Shown here: one piece after another, positions 1 to 11,100 of the stretch | Position numbering within the stretch: the first letter of the stretch is position 1 | Layout of the letters: every line of letters starts with the position of its first letter | Assembly (NCBI GenBank): GCA_021186555.1 | Contig: JAJKFL010000008.1 | Location: 11,153,936-11,217,935 of the forward strand | Direction: 5' to 3' | Source of the DNA: Reticulitermes speratus | Lineage: Eukaryota > Arthropoda > Insecta > Blattodea > Rhinotermitidae | Length of the DNA stretch: 64,000 bases | Notes under the pieces: model-generated | Databases searched by the model: none | Told to the model about the DNA's origin: nothing | What the model saw: the letters and a program-made list of their open reading frames with translations, nothing else | Program-made: the position numbers and the translations under genes

Positions 1-125
1 GTTAATAACAGAATCATTTACGTACATGTCAGTTGTTTAACCTTGTAACAAAAAAAAATATTTACCTACGCCAAGGTCCGTATCACGTAGTAGACTGAGC
101 TTGCTGGTGCAGATGTGAACCAGAT

Positions 126-445
126 AGGCAATGTACGTCTGACGCAACAATGTGGCGCGTTCGCTTAACCACTGTTGCCATAGAAACGCAACAATGCGTT
201 CTCTTTATTGTTGCGCTACAGGCGTCGCCGCCAACAAGTAGGTCTGCAAGTAAAGTGGCTGATATTTTTGTCCGATTTTAACCAAAATAAGATTTTCTCG
301 ACAGATTTAAAAAAAAAGTCCCCCAATATCAAATTTCACAGAAACCCGTCCAGTGGGAGCTGTGTTATTACATACGGACGGACAAACGGACATGACAACG
401 CAGATAGGCGCTTTTCGCGACTATGCGAATGCGCCTTAATAGAGT
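126..445 (+). repeat. Dispersed repeat family R, copy 1 (partial)
   Basis: This is the first of three diverged copies of one unclassified interspersed repeat (others at 7.75-8.26 and 47.26-47.79 kb). Shared landmarks are a GGCGCGTTCGC-like block near the start, 'TTTTCTCGACAGATTT', 'AATATCAAATTTCA', 'ATCCGTCCAGT' and a run of GGACGGACA-like units before 'TCGCTTTTCGC'. This copy lacks the middle third. A 120-codon frame lies across it but is not conserved in the other copies, so I do not call a gene. Confidence 0.7.
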
Positions 446-699
446 TTAAGATGCATCAGAACTCACAGAAGACAACGTTACACGGCAACAATATCGATGC
501 CAGCCCATGCAAGTTACAAAGACACATCCAACCGACCACTGTGCATTCTCGCGTAACCTACGACAATTAAATTTAAACGATAAATCCTATTGTGGCCAAG
601 AGCTGTCACACAGACCAATGGCTCTAATTCTTGAGGTCATGCTTCGTCTGATCTTATGTTCTTCCAAGACATGCAGCTTCTAAGTACTACTTCATTATT

Positions 700-818
700 A
701 AACATTCAAGTCTTCTGGTATGTTACACCTGTCGACAGGTAAATTTACCGACGTTTCGGAGGCACTACACCCATTACAAACGTCGGTGACTATTTACCAG
801 TCGACACAGCATAATAAA
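700..818 (+). repeat. Hairpin-family fragment (AGTCTTCTGGGATGTTACGC family)
   Basis: It begins with a version of the terminal motif AGTCTTCTGG-ATGTTACRC and contains the inverted words GTCGACAGGTAAAT and ATTTACCAGTCGAC around ACGTTTCGG. The same motif set recurs at 28.95, 29.87, 42.80, 55.07, 59.17 and 59.65 kb. It directly abuts the LINE tail that follows. Confidence 0.45.
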
Positions 819-1130
819 TGAAGAAGTATTACACAGAGTCAAGGAGGACAGGAATATCCTACGTACAGTAAAAAAGAAAGAAGGCTAACTGGATTGGTAC
901 ATCTTGCGTAGGAACTGTCTCTTAAAACGAGTTACTGAAGGAAAGATAGGGGGAAGAATAGAAATGACGGGAAGACAAGGAAGAAGACGTAAACAGCTAT
1001 TGGATGACATTAAGGAAACGAGAAGATACTGGAAATTGAAAGAGGAAGCACTAGATCGCACTCTGTGGAGAACTCGCTTTGGAAGAGGCTATGGACCTGT
1101 CGTAAGCGTAAGACAGACTGCGGTATGAAT
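819..1130 (+). pseudogene. LINE ORF2 3' end, frameshifted (family L2)
   Basis: The frame reads NCLLKRVTEGKIGGRIEMTG, then GRQGRRRKQLLDDIKETRRY and KLKEEALDRTLWRTRFGRG before a stop. This is the basic C-terminal tail seen after the reverse transcriptase in one insect LINE family. Upstream, the part reading KANWIG lies in another frame, so a 1-nt frameshift separates it from the tail; the copy is 5'-truncated and dead. A better-preserved copy lies on the minus strand at 33.5 kb. The family assignment is from motif memory. Confidence 0.7.
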
Positions 1131-1792
1131 GACAGCGTTAACATCAACAACAAACCCGCTGTAAGAACTTCAAATATCGTATATTTAATTAAGTACAAGC
1201 ACAAATAATTTATGGCCACAATTAGCGTGGAACCCGTAATGACGTCACTGCTGTAATAAAGATTATAACTGCTGCACACGCACACAACGACTCGCAGAGA
1301 AGGCACTGAACAGACATGCCACTTCAAATCGCAGTGACGACGCCCTATACATTCACAGCAGTAACGAGACGCCTGTCGTGGCTTAGGTTGCCAGTAAATA
1401 AAACAGCGGATCAACAGGCGGGCGATTTGTGAACATCGCAACTGACCATCGCTCCTAAGTACAGTGAGACCTTTCTTAAACGAAACCCGGGAATAGCGAA
1501 AGCCTGTCTTTAGCAAAAACTGTTACCATTCCGAGTATCCGAACTTCAAGTACCTGTATTAAATGGAACCTTCCTGCAACGGGGAAAAATTTCGGTCCCT
1601 TGCGGTTCCGTTACAGGCAGGTTTTTACTGTACTATCAAACACATACAAAGAAATAAGACAGGGCTGAACAAAGTCCATTGTCCCCTCGCCCGTGACGAG
1701 TGAATAGTTAAGGCCTGAGAGTGAAAAAATGTTTGAGTTATCCGTTAATGCCATCTCTTTCTTGTTTTTCATTTACCCACAGATTACTATCT
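1131..1792. other. No supported feature
   Basis: A 168-codon minus-strand frame (1010-1516) crosses the LINE tail and carries no domain I recognise; it is probably chance. Nothing else is supported here. Confidence 0.5.
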
Positions 1793-1845
1793 CCGTGGAG
1801 CAGAGTCCTTCTTCAGAAGCTGATAGTTCGTCAACCACTCTATCT
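1793..1845 (-). repeat. Short LINE 3'-tail fragment (family L1)
   Basis: The stretch GGAGCAGAGTCCTTCTTCAG then GAAGCTGATAGT matches the 3'-most part of the L1 LINE tails at 44.6, 48.9 and 62.8 kb. Only about 50 bp remain. Confidence 0.45.
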
Positions 1846-1904
1846 CTTAGTATTCATAAAATACAGCCTTTTAAGTAACTTCAAACCTTCTGTCTTACAC
1901 TAGA

Positions 1905-2096
1905 TGGGAATGGGCGGTTAACGTCACGCCTCGGCCGCTTTACCACTGGGAACGAGACCCGGTAACCACTGTACAGGAGCTGGTGGGCCCCATGGCCGGT
2001 CTGGACGGGTGCGGAAAATCTCGCCTTCCACCGGAATTCGCCCCAGGACCGTCCAACCCGTAGCGAGTCGCTATACCGACTGAGCTATCCCGGCCC
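1905..2096 (-). repeat. tRNA-derived SINE, family B
   Basis: On the minus strand the head reads GGGCCGGGATAGCTCAGTCGG (A-box type), followed by a damaged B box and the family-B body with 'CCAGACCGGCC' and 'GGGTACCGG'-like words. Seventeen copies or fragments of this family occur in the window. It is a Pol III SINE head, not a functional tRNA, because a conserved non-tRNA body follows. Confidence 0.75.
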
Positions 2097-3005
2097 ACAA
2101 AACAGTCATATATATTACATATAATATGGCAGTGTAACTCTAAGTATATCCTTCGCGAAAAGAGTTGTAACAGACTTCCTCCCTTAAAATACTGTACATA
2201 TGAACCAGTAAAGCGGAAACGTACGGACTTCTTCATTACCAATCAGGCCGCTCGTGCAAGAACTAAAATTCAAAAGAAATCCTTTGTGATAAATATGGCC
2301 ACAGTAAAATTCAACAGGACACCGCATCTCTCGTCCATTATATCTATCACCCGGGTAAAGAATGCTTTAAAATACAGTATAAAGGACAAAAAAGAAAAGA
2401 GACAAAAAACGTGAATTAAGACGCAAGTCCCTGCTCTGCTAATGAAAATATGCATTGTGCGAACTTTCCTACGAGTATCATAATAAAAATGTAGTCTGTA
2501 TTTATTCACCGTGACGTTTTAAATGTCCGCGTGATTCTTTTTTACAAAACTCATTCTCCAGACGGTTTAAACTTATTGAAAAACACAGACGAATAAAATG
2601 GCATTCCTCTTACAGAAAGGCAGCCCAGAGCAGGAACCTTACCGAACACTGCGTTCGAACAATACCGACCAGCAGAGGAGGAGACTTCAACGCGTGTGTA
2701 AGACACAATCAGCGAGACAGAAGACGTTTCAACGTGAATAAAAGAGGGAGATGGAAGACAGTCGGCAGTAGGAATAAGGGCAGTTCCGTGACGATTACTT
2801 TGAGAATATCGTGCAAACAAAAGACGAAATGTAAGCGGAGAGAAAGGGAGATGAAGCTAAGAACTCACGCGAAGTAAAGGCAGCCGACCATTTGAATTAC
2901 GTCCGATGCCTTATCACACTGTCTTGGCATGCCAAATCGCGATAAACATCAGGCTCTGCAGTCAAGCTCATCCAATAACGAAAAGATTTAGGAGAACGTG
3001 AGAAC
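2097..3005. other. No supported feature
   Basis: It contains only short frames (79-100 codons) without recognisable motifs, including an 89-codon minus-strand frame at 2551-2820. Confidence 0.5.
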
Positions 3006-3245
3006 CGAGATGGCTCAGTCGGCATAGTGGCTAGGAACAGGCTGGACAGACCAATGAGGGTCCAATTTGCGGCAGGGGGAAAAAGATTTCCTCTTCTCCA
3101 GAGCATCCAGACCGGATCTGCGGCCCCCGGTGGCTTGTTCCGGGCGATAAAGCAGCAGGGGCGTGAACCTGACCATGCATATCTGGCCCCCAGATCAAAA
3201 ATGCGTGGAGCTATACCTCCATTCCCTTATATGCCTTGAAGGTAC
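3006..3245 (+). repeat. tRNA-derived SINE, family B
   Basis: The head has GAGATGGCTCAGTCGGCATA. The body carries the family landmarks CATCCAGACCGGATCTG, GGCGATAAAGC and the tail words AATGCGTGGAGCTATACCTC. The B box is eroded. Frames inside it are shadows of the SINE. Confidence 0.75.
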
Positions 3246-3988
3246 GGTGCTTAATTAAGAACAGCGGGAACCCACACTTACCACATAGAAATATATTGTA
3301 AAAAATACTGCAGATCTTACGTTCTAGAGTAAAATGGTTGAACAGCGTTTACTTCGATGGCCTTTTTTTAAGCAATGAACTTCAATCTGAACTTAATGTA
3401 AAAATTTGTAAAACCAATCCGAATCACAAATAAATTCGCCCCACATCCGTGCAGCTTCTGCAATATCAAATTTGAACTACTCCACAACATATTTGTGCAA
3501 TACCAACAGAGTAAGCCATTATATTTATGAAAGATCCGACATGCTCCAGCGGACCGCCATAAATCGTCTGATCCCTGATTATGGCGGCCGCCGAAACACG
3601 TTGTATCTTCAATAAACAACTTTTTAACAGAGCGTTCTGTCGGAATTTTATAGTACTATATTTTCGTACATTGTCTCTATGTACTACAAAATAATTCACA
3701 TCATATTGATATTCTATTTTTTTGAGTCAAACTGAACAGAACACTGCGTCCACTAGCAGAAGATATTTTTTTGCAGTGCACAGCCTTGATATCTAATTTT
3801 ACAAAGAATACTATTTCCAGACACGCCCATCAGTCTACCAGCCATATTTACCAATAATGAAACATTCCCCCCCCCCCCCCCAAGTCTTGCAGCCTGTCTA
3901 TCTTCAATATCAGTTTTATAGTATAATCATTAGCTTCCTCATCACATTTTCTAAAATTTCAACCACTTGCCTTGTTTAATCCACTCCC
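3246..3988. other. No gene; poly-C tract at 3867
   Basis: A/T-rich intergenic DNA with a 14-nt poly-C run near 3867. Two overlapping minus-strand frames near 3368-3699 have no recognisable product. Confidence 0.5.
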
Positions 3989-4437
3989 GTTCAGTACTTA
4001 CGGAGTTAAAACATGTGGACGGACAACCGGATACACAGTTCAGTACTTACGGAGTTAAAACATGTGGACGGACAACCGGATACACAGTTCAGTACTTACG
4101 GAGTTAAAACATGTGGACGGACAACCGGATACACAGTCCAGTACTTACGGAGTTAAAACATGTGGACGGACAACCGGATAACACAGTCCAGTACTTACGG
4201 AGTTAAAACATGTGGACGGACAACAGGACAGACAGTTTCAGTACTTACGGAGTTAAAACATGTGGAACGGACAACCGTATACACAGTCCAGTACTTACGG
4301 AGTTAAAAACATGTGGACGGACAACAGGACAGACAGTTCAGTACTTACGGAGTTAAAACATGTGGACGGACAACCGGACAGACATTCAGTACTTACGGAG
4401 TTAAAACATGTGGACGGACAACCGGACAGACACGACC
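3989..4437. repeat. 49-bp minisatellite, about 9 copies
   Basis: The unit starts GTTCAGTACTTACGGAGTTA and ends ACGGACAACCGGATACACA. Early copies are almost identical; later ones carry 1-bp indels and an ACAGGACAGACA variant. The 68-codon frame inside the array is a repeat artefact. Confidence 0.95.
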
Positions 4438-4492
4438 AACGCCTCACACATTATTCGCACATGTGATATTCAGCTGATGACAGAAGCAATAC

Positions 4493-4640
4493 CTTGGTTA
4501 GGTTCTGTTAGGTTAGGTTAGGCAAGGTTACATTAGATTAGGTTACGTTACGTTACGTTAGGATGGGTTAGGTAAGACAAGGGTAGGTGAGGTTAGGCGA
4601 GGTTAGGTTAGGCTAGGTTAAATTAAGCTAAGGTTAATTG
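4493..4640 (+). repeat. Degenerate (TTAGG)n-like tract
   Basis: Exact runs such as TTAGGTTAGGTTAGG are mixed with degenerate pentamers (TTACG, TAAGG, TGAGG). TTAGG is the common insect telomeric repeat, so this may be an interstitial telomere-like patch or just a drifting pentamer microsatellite. It lies 56 bp past the 49-bp array. Confidence 0.75.
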
Positions 4641-5170
4641 CACCTTTATTCTGAAAAAATATCAATATTATACAGACCAATATTACGTGCGTTTTAGTCT
4701 TTCAAATTCAGAGTTCGAATCCCGCCAGAAGCATGATTGTTTATCAAAGTTTTCATTTGCTGTCTTGTGACTGGTACAGACATTCCAAGGGATTTACCTC
4801 TTATCCAAGAGCTACTGTGCTTCCAAAATACTGTGCATCTCGGGGTAAATGAGAGTTGACACAAGTCACAGTGCCTATTCGCTGCAGTATGAAAAAGAAT
4901 GAATACTCTTATAACACAGTGAAATCAACATCCGTATGTACACCGAAACACATTCACATATGAACACCATATACATAAACTACACACTAAATTATGGTGA
5001 GGTCTGATGTTTCAAAAGAACCGAACAGTGTACATGCCACTTAACACGTTCACGTTAAGACTAATTAATAATGCCTTTCATTACGATATATAAAAGTTAT
5101 AGACAGCACCTGTAGATATTCACAACGTATTTGTAATTTTGGATTTTGACCTAACAGAAAGAGGGAAGTA
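4641..5170. other. No supported feature
   Basis: No open frame over 60 codons of interest and no repeat family member recognised. Confidence 0.5.
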
Positions 5171-5354
5171 CATTCGAACTCGGTTATAACGTCATGAAAG
5201 AGACTGAATATTGTGTGTCTTATAAACGAGTGTCGTTATAACCGAGTAGTATAATGTTATGGTTAAGAGTGACGAATTAATTGGTACCACAGAATATCTG
5301 ACGTTATAGACGAGGTGTCTTATAATCCGATGTCGTTATAACCGAGTTCGACTG
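5171..5354. mobile_element. Pogo/Tigger-type MITE, copy 1
   Basis: The terminal inverted repeats are CATTCGAACTCGGTTATAAC on the left and CGTTATAACCGAGTTCGACTG on the right, flanked on both sides by TA. This fits a 2-bp TA target duplication of the Tc1/mariner-pogo superfamily. A second copy in opposite orientation lies at 51.29 kb with the same length (184-185 bp). There is no coding capacity. Confidence 0.8.
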
Positions 5355-5407
5355 TACTTTGTTTAATGACGCTGTGATCAAGCACAGCCGGTGAGAAATA
5401 AAATACG

Positions 5408-5580
5408 AGTATGGAGAATTGGTGGAATGATACTGACAGGGCAAAACCGAAGTACTTGGAGATAATTCTGTCCCGGTGTCTCTTTGTCCACCACAAATCC
5501 CACACTGCCCGTGATCGACACACGGACTTCATTGGTGAGAGGCTGGCAAATAATCGCCACGACCATGGCATGGCCTTAGC
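5408..5580 (-). repeat. tRNA-derived SINE, family A (degraded head)
   Basis: Minus-strand body landmarks are GGCCATGCCATGG at the head, then TGGGATTTGTGGTGGACAAA and GTACTTCGG, ending in TCATTCCACCAATTCTCCAT. The B box is destroyed. An 80-codon plus frame over it is an antisense shadow. Confidence 0.65.
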
Positions 5581-5581
5581 C

Positions 5582-6399
5582 TTAGGAAGCGCGGGTTCTG
5601 AAAATAATACGCTTCTAAAATGTGAGGGACATATTTCCCAAAAATCCAAATAATTCCTCCCTCTTTACACAAAAAAATAAAAAATGTTCAGACATGTTAG
5701 GATGTAACAACTACCAATCCCTTCTTTTTTAGCCCTTTAACTGTGCGACACAAAACATGGTAAACTACTAGCTGCTTCATATGCAGCGTTCGGGCTGTAT
5801 ACAAAGCCTTCCTGACCGACAAACATCAATATTCTGTAACGCAACCAACAATTTGTAGTGAATGAAAGTATTCTTATTCGTAACATACCGTCGTTAAAGT
5901 AAATTCAACAACCTCACAACTTTCAAAGTTCCTAGAATAGGAGAATTCTAACGTCTTCGATGAACCGTAAAAAAACGGAGAATTTCACTTCTGTTCAATG
6001 CTTTCACGACAGGCTACTTACCGGGATACCAAAAAGTTCAAAACCTAAGCAAACAAAGAAATGAGTACGGTGAAAAAGGACTTAAGAGACAAATTTAGGC
6101 GAATTGCCACATAACGTGTTTCCTTTTAGGCCGAGAAACAGAAAACAAACAGACGTAAGTCAACATAAAGGAAGAATAAAATTTTGATTAAGAAACACAG
6201 AAAACGTGAAACTTATTAACTATAATTTACAGACAGAAATACCAAGTTACTCAAATTTCGTGGACACTAAAATAAAAAATTCACTTCAAACTAAAAAAAG
6301 AGTTAATCATTCCCCAACAGCGGTGTCTACAGCGACAAATTAAACGACACAAAACAGTGTCAAGATAAATGACAAAGTTGTGAACCTGCACACCGTGAA
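5582..6399. other. No supported feature
   Basis: A/T-rich, stop-dense sequence on both strands; no repeat family recognised. Confidence 0.5.
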
Positions 6400-6644
6400 G
6401 GCATATGGCGAAATGGAGGTGCAACTCCGCTCATTGTTACCTCGGTCCTAAATGGAGGTCAGCGGTCAGCTTCTCACCCCGGCCGCATTACCCCATAGAA
6501 AAAAGCCTGATATCCATAGAATAGGAAGCTGGGAATGTCCCATAGCCGGCTTTCATGTTTGCCTCTGCTGGGAATCGAACCACGATTCCTCGGACGTCCA
6601 GCCCCTAGCCTAATCACCATACCGACTGAGCTATCCCGGCTCCC
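6400..6644 (-). repeat. tRNA-derived SINE, family B
   Basis: Minus-strand head GGGAGCCGGGATAGCTCAGT, with a good B-box region reading GAATCGTGGTTCGATTCC. The 3' part has the tail words CTCCATTT and GCCATATGCC. One of the better preserved family-B heads. Confidence 0.8.
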
Positions 6645-6744
6645 AAACAGGCTCAAAAGGTAACACAAACTATTAACACAAATGAAACTGATAATTTGAG
6701 TTCTAAGGTCGAACAAAATTTTTGTGTTAACGGAAGAAACGCAG

Positions 6745-7290
6745 CTGACGGGTGTGATGTGCTATGTAATCAGGCACAACTGCTGTTTTAACACAAGACA
6801 CGGTAACAGCTGTACTGTGTTGTAAAATCAGGCACAATTGCTGGTGTCAATAGAAGGGACACGGTAACAACTGTAATGTGTTGTAAAATCAGGCACAATT
6901 GTTATGTTAACACACGATACACGGTAACAGCTGTAATGTGTTTAAAATCAGGCACAATTGTTATTTAACAGAAGATACACGGTAATAGCTGTAATGTGTT
7001 GTAAAATCAGGCACAATTGTTATTTTAAACAGAAGATACACGGGTAACAGCTGTAATGAGTTGTAAAATCAGGCACAATTGTTATATTACCCGCAGGGAC
7101 AAACGGTAACAGCTGTAAATGTGAAGTGAAATCGGGCACATTTGTTATATTACCCGCAGGGACACGGTAGCTGTAATGTGTTTAAAATCAGCTGTACATG
7201 TGTTGTAAAATCAGGCACATGTTATATTACCGCAGGACACGGTAACAGCTGTAATGTGAAGTGAAATCGGGCACATTTGTTCTGTTAACC
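6745..7290. repeat. Degenerate ~58-60 bp tandem repeat, about 10 copies
   Basis: The recurring core is GTAACAGCTGTAATGTGTTG followed by TAAAATCAGGCACAATTGTT. Copies differ by many indels (56-62 bp), and some substitute ATCGGGCACA. The drift indicates an old array. It shows no open frame. Confidence 0.9.
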
Positions 7291-7750
7291 GAGAAAACAC
7301 GCAGACGATACGTGTCTCTTGAAGTCGCGATGTAATTGGGAAGGTTGCGAACCGCCAAGTTCAACCGCTTTTGTTTTGGTTCGTTACACCTAAAACGATC
7401 TTTAGCGGAAGTTTAATTCTTAGTATTTATAGCCTACCAAAGCCTGCACAGTAATACAGGCCACGTGCTGAAAACACTATTACTTACAACAATGTGACGT
7501 CACTCGTTGTCATGGTGATTAGGACCCTCTAAGCCGAAACTTACCTGTAACAAACGGCACAATATTACAAGTCAGCACAGAAAACGTTTGTGCAAAACAG
7601 TTTTGGAATTATTGAAACAAGGCAGAGATATTGCACAATACACACAAAGATTCAGAAGAAGTTATGGGGACAACTTTTGGCGCCCATTTCCTATGCCTAT
7701 GTGTTTCCACGTACCCCATATTCATATTCATGTCGAAAATAAATATAACA
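7291..7750. other. No supported feature
   Basis: Two 60-codon frames near 7588-7822 have no recognisable motif; their 3' ends run into repeat R. Confidence 0.5.
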
Positions 7751-8262
7751 AGACAGGCAATGTACTATAACGTAACATCGAGGCGCGTTCGCGTAACGAT
7801 TGTTGTCGTAGAAAATCAATAAATATTGCACATTCTTAGTATGTGTCTGTAGCCTTGGTTATCCAGCATGCAAAGCGCATGCGCCGTACTATATTATCAT
7901 CTGTGGCTTGTCTGGCTCTACCAATATTTTTCCACATTATCTCATAAACGGCACGAATTTCGGAAAAAAGTTATTGAATATAAAATGTGTGTTTTGATTT
8001 TCTCTACAACTTTTGTCTGAAACATTTCTCATTCTAAAAAGAATTGAGCAAGATATCATAAACATACATACGTCTTCATGTAAAGTACCCGTTGTTCTTG
8101 TCAGATTTTAATTAGGCTTGAATTTTCTCGACAGATTTTTGAAAAACATTCAAATATCAAAATTTAATGAAAATCCGTCCAGTTGGAGCCGAGTTGTTCC
8201 ATGCAAATAGACAGACATGACGAAGCTAATAGTCGCTTTTCGCATTTTGCGAACGCGTCTAA
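7751..8262 (+). repeat. Dispersed repeat family R, copy 2 (full)
   Basis: Colinear over about 510 bp with 47263-47787: GCGCGTTCGCGTAACGATTG, then CATGCAAAGCGCATGC, ACATTATCTCATAA, TTTCTCGACAGATTTT and ATGAAAATCCGTCCAG, ending GTCGCTTTTCGC. No clear terminal inverted repeats or coding frame. Superfamily unknown. Confidence 0.8.
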
Positions 8263-9023
8263 AAATCTGACTCTTAGAAAAATTAATTTAGAGATCTGCG
8301 ACAATCCTCATGCTAAAGCACGTTCATTAAGCAGAAAGTAGTTATTTTGTGACATCCAGATTTCAATGTAATGCCACACATTAACGCCCCTTTCCCTAAC
8401 ATCTGCTGTAACATTATCACTGCATGCACGTCGCGGTCAGCAATGTGCCTCTTTATCTGTTGTCCCCCAAAGAATGCCGCACATGCATTTTTGTACTGCC
8501 ACATTGCTACGTGCGAGAAAGGTGACGTTCGCTCAGCATGTCAAGCAGAACTCTACGGTTCACTGGACGCTCCCGATCCAACAGGAGCTAGTGTCCAACA
8601 GCACACCTTGTTTGTTTCAATTCCGTATCAGTACCTTCCCTCCATCTACTACGTCTTAAGCAGTAGACGCTTTCCGATTAAAATATGTACAAATTTCTGA
8701 TACCACCCATGACTGCTACAAGCCTAACCCATCTCTTCCTCTTTGATTGCATCACTCTAATACAGCCTAATTACATTTAGTGACAAGTGAAAACCATGCA
8801 CCTCCTATGTAATTTTCTCCAGTATTCTCTTACCTTATCCTTCCCACTTAACTTCTATTCTTATCTCATAGTGATAGCAAACTTTCACGTTATAAATTAA
8901 CAGATAATAAAATTGTGTAGACTGTTTTAATATTTAGATTTCTGTAACAGGCGCAGTTGCTGTGTGAATCAATTAGTGTTTGACCTCAGCTCACAATCCA
9001 ATTGTAAAACATTGTACTCGTGA
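8263..9023. other. No confident gene; 109-codon frame 8371-8700
   Basis: The plus frame 8371-8700 (starting MPHINAPFPNICC) is Cys-rich and unrecognised. Antisense frames with no stop-free continuity cover the same bases. I regard it as non-coding or a decayed element. Confidence 0.4.
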
Positions 9024-9182
9024 ACGCCATAAAGGCATAAGGGGGAGTGGAGATACAGCTCCCCTCATTCGTTCCCTCGGCACTAAACGCAAATGAGTGA
9101 CCCTGCCGGAAATTGAGTCACGATTACTCAACCGTCCAGCCCGTAGCCTAATCACTATATCGACTGAGCTACTCCGGCTCCT
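9024..9182 (-). repeat. tRNA-derived SINE, family B (short body)
   Basis: Minus-strand head GAGCCGGAGTAGCTCAGTCG, then GGGCTGGACGGTTGAGTAAT; the B box is eroded to CAATTTCC. The body is truncated to the tail with GGAGCTGTATCTCC. Confidence 0.7.
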
Positions 9183-9549
9183 CGTAAGCCACTGACAGAG
9201 CTGAACACCGGCCACAAAAATGAAGACAGCTTAAGATTATCTGGAAGCTACAGAAGGAACGCGTTTGCTTCAGTAATTTCCTGCAACCCGTGTTAACATT
9301 TAACTCCTCAACGTTGTTACTTCATAAATTACAGGTTGCGCTCTTATCTTCGAGCGCATGGTTACAGCATGAGCTGCTAAGAGCACAGCAAGCTGCTCAG
9401 TACACTGGCTCTGTACCCACATGCCGCTTCGGAATTCAACAACGTAACTGAACACGCAGCGCGGGCGGGGCGACAACTGTTTTCAGGTACACAGATAGTG
9501 CACGAGACTTCCTTCCACCGCCCTTTCATTCTTTATTCGCTATTACACA
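9183..9549. other. No supported feature
   Basis: Nothing recognised on either strand. Confidence 0.5.
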
Positions 9550-9810
9550 CAGTGGCGTAGCTAGGATTTTTGGCCCCAGGGTCGAGTAATCACAATGGCC
9601 ACCCCTAACAGAAATTATGAATTTAAAAAAACACAATTATTTATTGGATTTCCCTTTAATTTTGTCTGATAAATTAAAATTTATTAAGTACAGAAAATAA
9701 TTTTTGTAATTTAAAAATTCATTTTGCCGCCCATTTTACTGCCCCTTGGACTCTGACACGGGGCGGCCACACCATCCCCCCCCCCCCCCCCCCCATCAAC
9801 TACGCCCATG
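9550..9810. mobile_element. MITE with CAGTGGCGTAGCTAGG terminus
   Basis: The left end reads CAGTGGCGTAGCTAGGATTT and the right end CATCAACTACGCCCATG, an imperfect inverted match. The inside is A/T-rich, and a 17-nt poly-C tract precedes the right end. Related ends occur at 13.63-13.88, 13.98 and 50.79 kb. The termini resemble non-autonomous hAT-like elements; no transposase is visible. Confidence 0.6.
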
Positions 9811-10424
9811 ATTATGTACCAATCGACACCATAAAGAACGAGCTGACAGTGTCGTTAGTAAGATCATGAATACTAGTGTTTAGGTTTTCGGAACGGTGTA
9901 GCTGGCGATGAGACCACTGCATTGTCTCGAAACGTCGGGAAAAAGTAACGCGATGATGCGCATCACATACCAAAACAATGGATACCTAAGACCATAACTA
10001 AAACAAATTAATAAAACGAGAGTTACTGGCACAGTAAACAATGATCTAGAAGTAAAAAAAAAACAGTATTTTGGAATTTAGAATTTCCTGTAAAGATTCA
10101 GCAGAAAAGAAGGCACACTTGCTTCAGTAACACTTCACAGTGTCAACAGTTTCTCAGTAAAGACAGGATACAACACTGTTTCTTCACATTCTAATACAAC
10201 TGAACCTATCAAGAACTTCCCCGTATTGTACGAAATCCTGAAGTGTACGAGTCCACACAGTATGCCACTGGTCCCCGCCCCGAGCGGTGTCTTTCCATTC
10301 AACACACTTTCTACCTTATGCTCATTTTCCGCTGCTTACGTAGTTCCAAAGAATCCGTTCTTGTTCGAGATGCTGTGAAAAATTAGCTTCTTTTTTCTTA
10401 AGGTAACGAATTGCTATCCCTCGC
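9811..10424. other. No gene; weak hammerhead-like motif near 9910-9950
   Basis: Around 9900-9950 the sequence has GATGAGAC, a spacer, GTCTCGAAACGTCGGG: a helix-II-like stem next to GAAACGTC, as in the second PLE-like family, but no clean CUGANGA. The rest is unremarkable. Confidence 0.35.
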
Positions 10425-10570
10425 CCCACCACCAAGCTGGAGGACCACCCCTTGCCTGCCGTCCCCAACGTCTCATTCGATACATTCGCAGCTACCCGCC
10501 ATAACTGGACGATGTTTCCTCGATCCCCAACCTGAAAAAAGCGCCATGCCGTGGTGGCTGGGACCCGCAG
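10425..10570 (-). repeat. LINE 5'-leader fragment, copy 1
   Basis: Matches 44830-44990 over about 140 bp (GGAGGACCACCCCTTG, then CATTCGCAGCTACCC, CCCCAACCTGA, GCGCCATGCCGTGG). On the minus strand it ends in the CCTCCAGCTTGGTGGTGGGGCGAG type of leader that I associate with LINE 5' UTRs, also visible in the composite LINE at 35.8 kb. Confidence 0.55.
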
Positions 10571-10811
10571 TAACAAGTACAGATTGGTCTCTTGGACACG
10601 TGACACGGTATTGGATAAGTAATAAGAACAACGAAGTATCCAATACAATATTCTGCTTCTTGTTGCGTTGACAAAGCGCTGCTTTCCGTGCCATTATGCT
10701 CTCGTCCAATTTATCTCCAGGCAAATCAATAACGAAACTCGGTCAATGAACTGACGATGTGGGCAGAGAAATAATATGGGGCAGTCATTTTCAGCCGATC
10801 GCAAAATAGAA

Positions 10812-11100
10812 ACCGGGATACCGTAGTCGGTATAGTGACTATGCTACGTGCTGGAGGATCCGGGGGTTCGATTCCCGGCAGTGCAGATTTTGTCTTCTCT
10901 AAATCGTCCAGACCGCCTCTCGGGCCCATCCAGCGTCCTATTCAAAGGGTACTGGCGTTCTTTCCTAGGAATAAAGCGGCCAGGGCACGATGCTAACCAC
11001 TCTCATCTGTATCTTGTGCCGAGGTTAAGAATGATTGGAGCCATACCACTACTCACCACTACACTCGTAACATCATGGCGTGAACAGGGACAACTTTACC
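10812..11100 (+). repeat. tRNA-derived SINE, family B (well preserved)
   Basis: Head ACCGGGATACCGTAGTCGGTATAG; intact B box GGGGGTTCGATTCCCGG; body CGTCCAGACCGCCTCTCGGG; 3' part GAGGTTAAGAATGATTGGAG and a GGACAACTTTACCCCTTT tail. A good reference copy for the family. Confidence 0.85.

Noticed and set aside
1010-1516. 168-codon minus-strand open frame, the longest in the window
   Set aside because: It overlaps the LINE tail antisense and has no domain, signal or repeat-independent support.
3989-4437. CRISPR-like array (regular repeats)
   Set aside because: There are no unique spacers; the full 49-bp unit repeats, and the context is eukaryotic.
9890-9960. Additional hammerhead ribozyme
   Set aside because: GATGAGAC...GTCTCGAAACGTC has a helix and GAAAC, but no clean CUGANGA, no stem III loop and no pairing stem I.
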